The notes beneath the pieces were generated by a model, which worked only from the letters and a program-made list of their open reading frames with translations, made no database searches and was not told the origin of the DNA. From Anas platyrhynchos (taxonomy: Eukaryota > Chordata > Aves > Anseriformes > Anatidae), in NCBI RefSeq assembly GCF_047663525.1, contig NC_092606.1:4710501-4774500 (forward strand): DNA of 64,000 bases, written 5' to 3'. Shown here piece after piece: positions 19,081 to 30,265 of the stretch (position 1 is its first letter; every line of letters begins with the position of its first letter). The translations under genes and the position numbers were made by a program.

Positions 19081-21346
19081 ATGCTGTCCCCTGAGGGTTT
19101 GGTGGCCGTGGTGGCCGCGCTCGCCTTCCTGGGCCTCCTGGCCTGGCACCTTCTGGGGGCGAGGCTGGGGGTGCCCGGAGGCCTGGAGGAGGAGGAGGAG
19201 GAGGAAGAGGAGGAGGAGGAGGAAGAGGAGGGGACCCCCATCCTCCCCGAGGACGCCGTGGGGTGCTGCCGGCTGCTCTGCAAGCCCTCAGCGCTGGCCC
19301 AGCACCTGGAGCGGAGCTTGGGGCGCTCGGCGGCATTGAGGGGGGGCCCCTGGCCGTGGCCCCGCTGGCCTCGTCTCCGTCTCCTGCAGCAGCTCCTGGC
19401 ACCCCCCAACCCACCACCAGCGGTGGTCCGGGAGCACCTGCAGGTCCCCGACGGCGGCTTGGTGGCCTTGGACTGGTTCGTAGGGCCACGGAGGGGGGCT
19501 GGGAGCCGGCGGCGTGGCAGCGGGGACCCCCCCAGCCCGGTGCTGCTGCTCATCCCCAACGCCACCGGCAAGGTGCCGGGGGGGCTCCTGCAGCTGGGCC
19601 GCCGGGCGCTGGAGCTGGGCTACGAAGCCGTGGTCTTCAACCGGCGGGGCCACAACGGCTGCCCCTTGGCCACCCCAAAGCTCCAGCCCTTCGGGGACCC
19701 CGGGGACCTGCGTGAGGCCGTGGCCTACGTGTGCTGCCGCCACCCCCGCGCCCCGCTGCTGGCCGTCAGCGAGGGCTCGGGCTCGGGGCTGCTCCTGGCC
19801 TACCTGGGCGAGAGCGGCTCCTCCAGCCGCCTGGCCGCCGCCGCCTGCATCTCGCCCGTTTTTCGTGCCCGGGACTGGTTCGAGGCCTCGCTGCCCCGGC
19901 TCTACGAGTGGCCGCTGCTGCTGCACCTCAAGAGGGGACTCAGCAGGTTAGTGGGGGACGGGGGTTGGGGATGGGGGTGTCCCCGTGCCGGGAGCCCCAG
20001 CGTTGGCGGAGGTGCTGAGGGCAGCAAAATGCGCTGGTTAATGAACACCAACCCCGGGAGCTGGTGGTGGCGGCGGGGTTGGGCGCCTCAGCAACGCGCT
20101 GCGGGGTCGTGGCGGCCATTTGGGGTTCTCCCCGTAGGGAAACTGCCCCCCCCCACCTCCCTCCCACCCCCCACAGCGGCACTGGGGGCGTTATTGAACC
20201 TCCCCTGAGCCCCAGCACCAAAGCGGGGCCAGGCACAGCGCTGCTTGCCCCCAGCACCCTGGGGGGCTCCCCTATGGGGTGGGGGGGCCCTGACCACCCA
20301 CCTGTGGCTGCAGCCCCCCCCCCCCGTCCCAGCCCACGGTGTCCCTGTCACCCGGTGTCACCCCGAGTGCCAGGGGGGGGCCTCGAGCAAGTGTCACCTC
20401 CGGGGGTGGTGCTGAGAGATTTGGGGGAAAATGGGGCTTAATAGGGGGGAGGGAATGAGGGTCAAAATAAATAAATAATAGTTAAAAAAAATAATATTCC
20501 CAAAACTGATTGGGGAGAGGAAAAAAATAAATAAATAATGGCAGCCCTAAGCCCCTGCAGAGCCTGGGTGGGTGCCGCCAGGCTGTGTAAGATGCAGGCT
20601 GAGGATTTGGGGTTTTAAACGGGGACATTCCTGCTGGCCAGGTGACAGCAGGGGGGGTCTGGGCCCCCCCCATTTCCCCCTACCCCTTATTACCGGTGCT
20701 CTCACAGCAATGGTGCCGCTGCCTCCCTTTGCCATGGCTCCTGGGTGCCAGGATGCTGCAGGGACACCCCCACCCCACAACAGCACACGGGGAGGGGGAT
20801 CCCCAACCTTGCATTAGGGCCGCTGGGGCGCACAACCCCATCCCCAGCACCCCCCCTAACCCACCCCATCCCCGCAGGTACGCAGGCGCCCTGGCCCAGG
20901 CGGTGGACGTGGCCAAGCTGCTGGGCAGCCGCTCGCTGCGGGAGCTGGAGGAAGCCCTCTTCTGCGGGACCACCACCGGCTGGGAAACCTACTGGGAGCG
21001 CAACGAGCCCCTGCGGGACGCCGACGAGGTGGCCGTGCCCGTGCTGTGCGTCTGCAGCGCCGACGACCCCGTCCGCGGGCCCCCTGCCCGCACGCTGCCC
21101 CGGGAGCTGTTTCGCAGCAGCCCCTATTTCTTCCTGCTGCTCACCCCGCGTGGGGGTCACTGCGGCTTCCCCCAACGCGGTCCCGGGCGCTGCTGGGCCC
21201 ACGAGGCCGTGCTGGAATATTTTAGGGCTATCGGTGAGTTCCTGCGGGTGGAGGAGAGGAGGACGGGGGTGCCGCAGCCCCGGCGGTGGGGGGGTCCCGT
21301 CCCCGAGCCCCCCGCCTTCACCTGGCAGCGGTCCTACACCAGGTAG
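19081..21346 (+). CDS. ABHD15: ABHD15, membrane-anchored alpha/beta-hydrolase domain protein (2 coding exons)
   Basis: Exon 1 is 19081-19946 and exon 2 is 20878-21346, joined at a split Arg codon (AG|G). The product is 444 aa (human about 468). In mammals ABHD15 is adipose-enriched and stabilises PDE3B in insulin's anti-lipolytic action; a substrate is not firmly known. An N-terminal hydrophobic segment (about residues 7-27) looks like a signal anchor. It is followed by an uninterrupted run of 15 Glu (DNA 19186-19230), then the hydrolase fold with GGLLQLGRRALELGYEAVVFNRRGHNG (split here as two recognised blocks around 164-190). The elbow reads S230-E-G-S-G-S-G instead of the G-x-S-x-G of ABHD1/2/3. 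Candidate acid D351/D352 (ADDPVRGP) and H383 (GGHCGF) are present. The start was chosen because the ATG directly precedes the anchor segment. The tail is convergent with TAOK1. Confidence 0.94.
19186..19230 (+). repeat. ABHD15: Coding GAG/GAA repeat (15 Glu) in ABHD15
   Basis: Fifteen consecutive Glu codons, GAG with two GAA interruptions, follow the membrane anchor of ABHD15. The repeat is likely to vary in length and would place a strongly acidic spacer between the membrane and the hydrolase domain. Confidence 0.92.
19947..20877 (+). other. ABHD15 intron
   Basis: This is the only coding intron of ABHD15. It is GC-rich except for an AT-rich patch at 20461-20541 that carries several overlapping AATAAA hexamers (20466, 20470, 20526). 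No extra exon is supported. The exon 1 frame stays open into the intron as far as 20208. Confidence 0.75.
20461..20541 (+). terminator. Candidate intronic poly(A) cluster in ABHD15
   Basis: Repeated AATAAA hexamers on the sense strand (20466-20471, 20470-20475, 20526-20531 and neighbours) sit in an AT-rich island within a GC-rich intron. If used, exon 1 would read through to a stop at 20206-20208 and give a 375-aa product lacking D351 and H383. Usage is inference; the patch may simply be an A-rich repeat. Confidence 0.3.
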
Positions 21347-21410
21347 CCCCCTGCCCCTACCCCATCACCAGCTCAGGAACGCAGGCAGACACTCCGTGTA
21401 CTAAAATTAC
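21347..21410. other. ABHD15/TAOK1 convergent junction
   Basis: Only 64 bp lie between the ABHD15 stop codon and the TAOK1 poly(A) signal on the other strand. No sense AATAAA for ABHD15 was found from here to about 22900 (an ATTAAA occurs at 22725-22730). The ABHD15 3' UTR may therefore run antisense into the TAOK1 3' UTR. Confidence 0.6.
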
Positions 21411-21416
21411 TTTATT
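21411..21416 (-). terminator. TAOK1: TAOK1 distal poly(A) signal
   Basis: TTTATT on the plus strand is AATAAA on the minus strand, just before the ABHD15 stop codon in convergent orientation. Use of this site gives a 3' UTR of about 8.9 kb, in line with the long 3' UTR of mammalian TAOK1. Confidence 0.7.
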
Positions 21417-24400
21417 ACAGTTGATTTTTTTTTTTTTTTAACATTTCCTTTGCTATGATACAAAGGATACTTACAAACAAAATATTACATATGACCTTAT
21501 TTTTTTTTTTTTTTTCTCTTCTCTTATTTTCTGACAACTTGGTAACAGCTTTAAATGCACAATCTATACAATTAATACAGGTTATATATGAGCTATAATG
21601 TATGTTGAACCAGAAGAATACCAGAATACTGACAATATACTGTACATTAAGCCTTACCAGTTAGTGCTCGTGGCATTTTCTACCAGAAGGAAAACGCACA
21701 CCTGTAGATTCACTCATACCAGCTGGCGCTACCAGACACGGAAGCAGGAAGGAGTTCAAGTCCCCTATTTAAATCCTTCGCGGCCCACCACCGTCGGCGC
21801 TGGGCCCGGACCCCTCAGACCAGTGTTCATAGTAAAACAGCAGATATGTGTGTGTTTTTCTACCTGATGCTCTGCAGCACAGGACCACGACGCCAGGGGC
21901 CTTTCCCCGGCCCCCCCGCGGCAGCCTGGCTTTGCCGAAGCCGCGGCGCTGTACCTGGAGGAAACCCCGCGGCGCTGGGCGAGCTCTTGGTGGGGAGCTG
22001 GACGTCCTGATGGGGGAGAGGAGGAAGAAGAGGAGGAGGAGGAGGAGGATGGGGAAAGCAGCCACGGCCTCGCTGCCGGCAATAGGCAGCTCTGGGCTCT
22101 CTGTGCACTCCAACGCGCGGGCACCGGGGGTAGGAGCAAGCCCAGGGCACGTCGCTCCGCCAGCCCCAAACCAGCAAAACCCCGTCCCCAATGGGGCAGG
22201 GGGTGCCCAAGGGGCTGGAAGCTGCCTCGAGGCCTCGCCAGAAAGGTTTTGCTTTTGTTTCGCAGCCAAAGCTAGACTGGTGTCGCTACAGGTGTGCACT
22301 TCCCCTCCTCCCGCCATGGTCTACTTCCACTGATAAGGTTACATTTTTGTTTTCTTTTTTCTTTTTTTTTCTTTTTTCTTTAAAGCAACCAGCAAGTGAA
22401 GCGTTTTTGTAGTTGACTGGCAAAAGACCTGGCATTTGCACAGAAGCTGCAAATGGAAAATAGCCATCCCCTCCTCCCACCCGCTGCATCCCATCCCAGA
22501 AAAACCCAAACGGATGGTGGAGGAAAAAAAAAAAACAAAAAAACAGGGGTGGAGGAGAGGAAGGGGTGGGGAAACAGGTTGGAAAATACCAGGTTCGAGT
22601 TAACATTTCGTTGACTTCACACAATGCCTGTGCAAAAAGAAACAAAACAAAACCCCAAACAAACGAAAACCAAAACCAGAAACATGCTGGAAATAATGAA
22701 AACAAATGGAAAGTAATATATAAAATTAAAAATATAAATAGGATGTCTGGCTGACTGGTAGAAGAATAGGTCATTTAGGTTACAAAAAGGAATATACATT
22801 CAAGAGGCTCTGAACCCAGTGGGGTAACTGATGTTAAACTTGTGTTAATAGTTAGGCTAGAATTCTCAAGTTTGTCTTTAAAATCTTCACAATACAAGCA
22901 AGCTATTTTTATTTTTATTTTTTAAAAATATACACTATACACACCTCACACAGCTTCTCCTACCCTTATGACACACGTTACGCTACCCTCTCGTACACTA
23001 AACCAAGGGGGTCTCACGGCTAACTTCACGCCCCAACTGATCCTCGCGGTGTCCGCGGTGGTGTCTGCGGCACCGCACGCAGGACCGAGCGACCCAGGCG
23101 GTAACACGACCTTTTCTCAAGCACTCACAAGTCACCAAAACGGCTGTAGCCTTTTTATGTTATACACACTTCACTTTGTAACGGTTAAGTATTTACATCG
23201 GGTCTGCCCCCCCCTCCCTCCCCCACAACGGTTAGCTGTTCCTAGGCAGGTAAAAATGTCCCTGTTCCAAGCAAGCGAAAAGGGGGAAGAGCTGCGAGGG
23301 GTTAGGAGGAAAGGAAAGCCGAAGAAAGGAAGCAGGTGGTTTGCTTGCCAGAAGCCAAACCCGTGCGCGCGAGGATGCCTCTCCTTCTCTGCTGCCGCTC
23401 TGAGTCCTTAAAAAAAAAAAGCTCCCGTCCCCACCGAGCGACGGGGGCGGCTGGAAAACCAGCCCTCGAGAGCACGGCCTCGCCTCCGCCCTCCTCTGCT
23501 CGCAGCTTCCCAGGACACGCGGCGAAGCCAGGCCCCACTTGCAGACTTGCCTCTGCCACGAGGCGAGGAGCGGAGGCGCGACGGGCGGCACCCGGAGGCA
23601 GCACGGCGGGGGGGACCCAGCCCTCGCTTGGCGACAGGGCTTTGGGGACGAGCGGGGCTCGGCCACCACGTGCTGCCGAGGGACACCGGTGGCCACGAGA
23701 CCCCCCCGTGGGTGCCCGAGTCTCGCCGAGACGCCCACGGTGAGCCATGCAGAAGCAGCAGCCGCGTCCTTCAGCTCCTCGGCAACTGCGCCGGTGCCTG
23801 AGCTGCGCCGAGCTCCGAGTTGCCATAGAAATGCGCGATCCTAGCGCTGAAAGCAGGCAGTGATCTTAAGCAAAATTTTTTTTTCTTTTTTTCTTTTTTT
23901 TTTTTCTCTCTCTCCAGTTTAGATGAGCTCGGGCTTAAGACAAAAGCGTTTAGTTTAGAAGGGGAGGGGGGGAGGGAAACGTATCATTTCTACAGAGGCT
24001 GAAAAATAGAGTAAGAAGACGATATTAAAACCGCAGCAAAGAAACTGAACTCGGTTCCCGTGGAGTTCAGCCCCAGAAAAAAAGCTCCAAGCCACCGCTG
24101 CCATCCCTCGGACCGCCTACATTACAGCACCTGCACAGAACACGGAGGGGAAGGAGGAGAGGAGCAGGCAGAGCAGGGAACCCCACCGGCCTCGTGAAGC
24201 TGCCAGGCGCGGCTGAGCTTCGCAAGAAGTCCTTCGGCCCCGCTCGGCGGCTGCGGCCGCAGCTCCCGCCTCCCCAGCTCGCAATATTTAAGCACAAATC
24301 CTTACAGTGTCACTTCGACAAGTCTCAGGGATTAGACGCATGCTGAACTACGACTGGCAATTACAGTAGCTTTCTGCTAGCTGGCACATACTGTATCTAT

Positions 24401-27400
24401 AAATTTTAGTACAAAAACTTAAAAAATACAGAAACTAGGTCAATTTGTTAACTACATATTTACAGATACTTACAATTGTTTTCACTCACAATAATTAAAC
24501 TAATTGTCAGTGAAAAATTCAAACTGTGCATGTTCTGAGGTACCCGTACTCAGGGGTGGGGAGCAGGGGAGCAGAGGGGTGAGGCGGGGTGCCGGGCACC
24601 CCGGCTTCGTTCACGTCGGCGGTGGCAGCGCCCGCCGCTCCTGGCCGGGTTACCCCGGGTGTCCGGACTCGGTGTGTGCACTCGGAGAAAGCAAGCAGAG
24701 AGGGAACCGGCGCCGGGTTGTTCTAGGACATGGCTTCGGGATGTTTCGAGGCCACCGGGTAGGTGCAAAGCAAACGGTCCTGTGCCAAAAGTGCCTTCCT
24801 CCAACCCCCCTCCCCGCCTCCCCGAGGAGCCTGCGGGTGAAGTGCAAGTATTCGGAGACCCGCAGCTCAGTGGTTAAGGTGCTTGTTTGCCGGCAGATCT
24901 CATTCACTAAGTCCCTCTCTAGCTGACAAAGGCCTTTCCTTCCCCAGCAGAGCGGGGCCGGGCAGGGGAGGGATGCGGCGAGGCGACGGCACAGGCGCAG
25001 CTGGCTGAGCTGCGTTGCACAACAGGAATCGGGGTTATCTGCTGCCATCTTTCCCCGGTGGGGTGATGTTTACTACAACCACCAGGTCTATCAGCTTTTT
25101 TTTTTTTTTTTTTTCCTTCTTTTGGCTATAAACAGCTACCCGCAACCCTCTGAAGTGCCTCACGTACATTTCTCAACAGACTCCGGCTCAATCGACTCTT
25201 AAAAGTGCAAACTGAAACAACCACAGCAGAGGGACGCGCAGCAGCGTCCCTGCCCGGGCACCCACCGCTCCTCACCCCCGGCACGGGACAGTCCCAGGAG
25301 CAGGAGCTCAGCTCCTGGATGCCACAACCAAACCCAAGCCTCTCCTAAAAAGCTTGCAGGAGACCTTCTGAAAGGGGTGTGTGGGGGGGAAAGAAAACCA
25401 ACTCCAAATTCTCTGGTAGCACGAAGAAGAGAGCCCGTGTTTGGCATGCTGCTGAGCTGGCTGGGCTTCGGGGCTGCTCTGCCCCACAGGGTAAAGATTG
25501 CGGCTGGATGAACGATCTGACGCACAAAAGAACCATTTTTATCCCTCAACGTGCCAAATGTCGCGCTAAGATGTTGGGGGCTTTCGAGGACAAAGGAGGA
25601 GGTTAGAAGAAAAGGGTCTTCACAGCTTGAGGAGCTCGTGTTTGAGGGCAGCCACTTGGCCAGCGTGGCTCTCGCCCCTCTGCTACGAGACAAGACCACA
25701 GCCAGGTTCACCAGAAAGCCACAGCAGGCACCCAGGGGAAGAACAAGGCTGTCCTCTGTTCACGGGACTTGAGTAACAAAGCACACGTGCCTAGCGGAAT
25801 AAAGAACGCACCAGAGGTGTGTGTATATACGTACGTGTGTACACACACACCTTTATATGAAATCTTCCCACTTCTCTTTTCATCCTCCACGTAACCTGCT
25901 CTAGCTAGGAGCCACGAACAAAGGCGGACATCGTGTTCGGGGTCAGTGGCAGCTTAAACTGGGGAATGCCAAAAGTTGGTGTGCCAGGACCACGCTGGGC
26001 TCGTGATCTTCCGTGGTGAGGCACAGCCGGGGACTCTGAGCTCAGCCCGCTGAGCACTTCACCTGCCCACCCAGCGCCCCTCCTGCCGGTCGGTGCGCTG
26101 CCTGAACCGCTTTTCCTATCTCTATGCCATCTTGTTTTCTTCTCTGCAGTCTTCTGACTTCCTGGTACCCTCTGGGAGCTCTCGTCTCTGCTTTACAGCA
26201 CACCACCAGCAGCCACCCTGCCCTCCTGCTCCCCAGAAAAAGAAAGCTACAATTACCAGGGCAGCGTTGAAGCAAGGGCTGTTGATGGCGTTCAGCCCCG
26301 GCACAGTTTTTGTTGGTGCCCTTGTCCTAAGAGAGCCCTGCTGCACGGGCTGAGCTAGCTCACGAAGGGAGGGAGGGCTAAAGAAGAGCAGAACTGAAGT
26401 GCCCTGACAGAAATGCACAGCATGACTCGTGTGTGCACGCATACCCACACACGCTTCCACAGAGTATATAAATATATACACACGAGAGACCATATATATA
26501 TCCAGAGAGATGTGCGTATTCAACAGAGTGATGGCAGACAGTGGTACAACACGATTTATTGCCTCTCAAGAAATGGCACATGGACAGGGGGAGCGGGGCA
26601 GGGCAGCTGGAAGTGCAACGGGCCCTCTTCCCTGGGGGGTGAATAAACTCCAGGATCTAGCAGGGTGCACTCTGGGCAGGTTACAGCTCACGTGCAGTGC
26701 ACACATTTCTTCTGAAGCGTGAGGGCCGAAGGGGGTGCAGAGCAATGCCAGCCTGGCCCCAAGCCAGGCGAGGAAGGGCTGCAGGGAATTTTCTGTGGGA
26801 AGCTTGGTATCGTACCACATTGATTTCTTCCACCCCTCTGAAGCTCACAGGCTCGGACCGAATGCAGGTGAAAATAGAGGCGGCCTCCATTTCAGCTCTG
26901 CATCCCGGGAAGAAAGCACGAAACGCTCAACATGGATGGGAGAGGTGGCTGCTGACTCCCTGCGACACCACGGAGAACAAGAAAAAATGTGGTCCCTTGC
27001 ACTGATTTTACTTAAATAAAATCAAAAGAAATTGAAATCGGGTAACGAGGTGAAAATGCTGGCTCCACTGTTTTTCCATCTCTGAGCTAAACTACATCAG
27101 AACTTCAGGTCTTGGCAAAGGGGAAAAGAAAATAACCACAGAAAAACAGATTTTAGGTGTCAAGCTGGTGATTTGAGAATACTGCAATAAAATTTGCAAA
27201 GTAGTCCACACAGCAGAGATTCCCCAGTGTTAAACACAAGCTTAAAAGATGTAAAAACATCTTTGCTGAGGTACTGGAGCAGTTTCTACAATTTCGAGAT
27301 TACAGTATTTTAAAAGCCAAGGTTAGGGCACGACTGCAACAAGCACAATAGGGAGCAATTGGTCTTGCTTTTAAAAACAGAGTTTGCAAACTGATTCAGA

Positions 27401-29486
27401 AAGCGTTTGCGTCGCTCTAGCGTAATTTAGAGTTGTTCAAGCATCTCAGAATGACATCCGAGATGCAAAATCAAATTCTCAACACCAACGACCTCCTCAT
27501 ACACCTCCAACGCACAACCTGACTGCATCCCTCGGGCTACACCTGCGTAACGGGGTGCTTCCTCTCGAGACCAGGCTTGTTTAGGACAGCTCTCCTTCCC
27601 CCAGGCACACACAGGGACACACACATTTAGACCAGTTGATCTGAATCAGTTTTTGCAAACTATTTTAATTAAAATATTAACTTGTTGGAATAGTCCAGGT
27701 CTGCACATGATATACATGTAAAAATGGTTACTACACAATTCTTTTTGAATACAAAAAAAGCCAATATGGGACAGCCATCATTTGGATTCAGCATTCAGTC
27801 ATGCTCGACATTACACAAAGAGATGGGTTGAGAGAATTCTGTTGAAGTAGCTCAATTTAAGCCAGAGACTTTGACCAAATTCAAACCATAACAGAAGCAA
27901 AAGAACGAACCCGCTGAACTCGCGGGTGCAGCCTGTCCCCACTGTCGCTGCTGCTGCTCGCGATAGAGGAGCTGAGCTTCAAAACCTCGTGGTAGCACCA
28001 TGCTCTGGACACACACTCCACACTCACATGGTAAATGCCAATACAGTTTGGGGGGTTTTGGCCTTTCAACTCGTTTCTTTTGTCTTTCTTTTCCAAACCC
28101 AGGAAAATACAGGTACCTTTCCTAAATCAGTTTCACTGCGTTTTTAACAATATTGCGATGCAAAGGAGTGACCCCAAAACATCCACATAAAAACAAAGCA
28201 GAGGAAGGGACAGGACAATTCATAGTCACCACTGTCCGCAGGGGGCAACCAGTCACTTCCTTGGGACCACTGCCTCGTCCCAAGCTCCTGTGACCTCTTA
28301 GCACTACAAAGCTCTTTACTAAGGGGCTGCTCAAACATGTTTTGGTAGTTTCCATATTTCCTTAGAGTGATATGCTATGTCAAGATGCTAAAAGTCCCAG
28401 TTGGATTCACTGGACACTGGCAGAGTGTTAAGGATTGGGAGTGGATGTTAATTTAGCTATAACGAAAGAACGTCGCCCTGTTGAGAGTTCCGAACAGCAG
28501 CGAGACACTAGAGTATTCACACTATAAATATGTCACGTGGACAAACACATTCGGAAAACCTTGCTTTTGAGCCCTATAAACATATTAAAGGCAAATCCTA
28601 GAGTTAGCAGCTAGTGTTTTCTTCAAGATGATTAGTGTGCAAGGAAAAACATTTACAAAGAACCCTGGCTGGTCAGTCCCCAAGACAGAAATCTTTGCCT
28701 CGAGCCAAACTCCATCTACCTGCACCTCTCCTAACCCCACAGCGCTGGCTGACCCAGACCGCTCGGGCACTGACACAAGAGCACGGTGGCATCTCCAGTT
28801 CCCAGCACTAAGGGATGACACTATGCCACAAAGTCCCTCGGTTCATTCGACTCCCTGCCCTTTTATCACTGTATTGATTTCACAACCTCCTTTGCTTCCT
28901 TTCAGTAGTACAGCAGCTCCGAGGAGCCTCTGGAAGTAGTGCCTTCTTGCGTGGTGTGATATGCTGCCAAACAATCACAGCATCTCAAGGGACTGTAAAG
29001 GTTGTAAAGTATTGCAGCAACGAAAATAATAAAAAGGAGCCTCACATGCAGCAAGATCTACAGTGGTGATGTGGGTTAGTCATCAACTGGGAAGAGTCAT
29101 TGGCTCAGCTCCTCCTGGTACACTGTGGCAACTAAACATTTAAACAGTTGGCTACACTCTACATGTAAACAGGAAATTGCAACAAGCCAAAAAGGTAATA
29201 AATCGGTGGATGTAGTGTAATAATGAAAAACCCGATCAATGGCATTTTGTGACTATGGCATCCTTCAAAATACCTCTGGCATTTGAGACTGATTGGCTGA
29301 AAATCTAACATTTCTGAACGGAGCAAAAAGGACTACGCTGGGCTCCAAGAATTATTCTGATGCTTAGCTAAAATGAGATGTCACAGTATTAGCTGTACAA
29401 GTGCATTACTTACGCTCCTCTGCCCAACCTCGTCTGAGCTACCAGCAGCACAGTCAGGGAGTGCTAAAGCAGGAATACAATTTTTT

Positions 29487-29507
29487 TTTATTATTTTTTA
29501 ATTTATT
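29487..29507 (-). terminator. TAOK1: Candidate proximal poly(A) signals of TAOK1
   Basis: Two minus-strand AATAAA hexamers (plus-strand TTTATT at 29487-29492 and 29502-29507) lie about 0.77 kb after the TAOK1 stop. They would give a short 3' UTR that omits the Pumilio-like sites. They sit in a T-rich run, so one or both may be inactive. Confidence 0.35.
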
Positions 29508-30265
29508 TTTTTAACATTTCTAGCCTGTTCCCTCCAAACAGGTTTACCTACACAGTTCTCGGGAAGCTGACCAGTGCCATCTAAGAGAACTTCACTTCTT
29601 ACACAACACGGAGCGGGCACTTGGGTAGAAGGGCCCTGCCGAGCCCTGGTGTCTCCTGGCCTCTCTTCTGACCCTTCTTCCTCACCTACAAGTCTTTTGA
29701 AAATGCCTAGAAGAGGCAATACCCTAGAAATGTTTCCACTTTAATGACAAATAAAAACGGAACAGAAGATCCAGCTGTTCCTCCCCTGGATGTTGGTTTA
29801 AAAGGCAGCTTGCCTGGTTTTTGCAGGGTGGCAGTTCGAAATTTATGGACATGGGAGGAGGTCTCCATTCTCCCTCAGACTTACTACGGATGGTGTGACG
29901 AGGGCAGTCTGAGGCCCTTCTGTCCTGTCAGTGTGATGACCACCAGCCAACTCTTCTGACTAATTGCATATATTTCTCAGACGCCCTCCCAAGACCCCTC
30001 CAAAAAGTAAAAAAACAACAACAACAACAGAAAAAAAAAAAACAACAACAAAAAACCACCCCCCCCAAACCCTGCAGCCAAATACTATGACATCCCAGTT
30101 AGTAAACACAAAACGTAATGCTTTACAAAATGAATACAATATTCCATGTGCACCCAGCTTCCACACGTCAGCACCGCACTGAGGAGGCTGCTGGGCTGGT
30201 GTCTGTAGGCAGTTTCTGTTGGCAGACAGCTCCAGTGGAATTGCCACCCTCAGTTATTGTTTAAG

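Larger units (their letters stand above)
21411..30265 (-). other. TAOK1: TAOK1 3' UTR
   Basis: This is about 8.9 kb of non-coding sequence downstream of the TAOK1 stop codon. It is mostly AT-rich with T/A homopolymers, but has CpG-rich patches near 21860-22230 and 23240-24300. Three matches to the Pumilio consensus TGTANATA occur on the transcript strand (plus-strand 23190-23197, 24457-24464, 26473-26480). Internal AATAAA equivalents (22908-22919, 29487-29492, 29502-29507) could give shorter forms. Mixed TG/CA and TA runs lie at 25817-25853 and 26443-26510, and an A/CAA-rich stretch at 30006-30055. No other gene is supported here, although short frames exist on both strands. Confidence 0.75.

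Noticed and set aside
22286-22774. Phe-rich 162-codon frame on the minus strand
   Set aside because: Derived from A/T-rich homopolymers within the TAOK1 3' UTR; no homology.
23232-23844. Overlapping frames of 100-174 codons on both strands
   Set aside because: They fall in a CpG-rich patch of the TAOK1 3' UTR. Stop-poor composition explains them and no family motif is visible.
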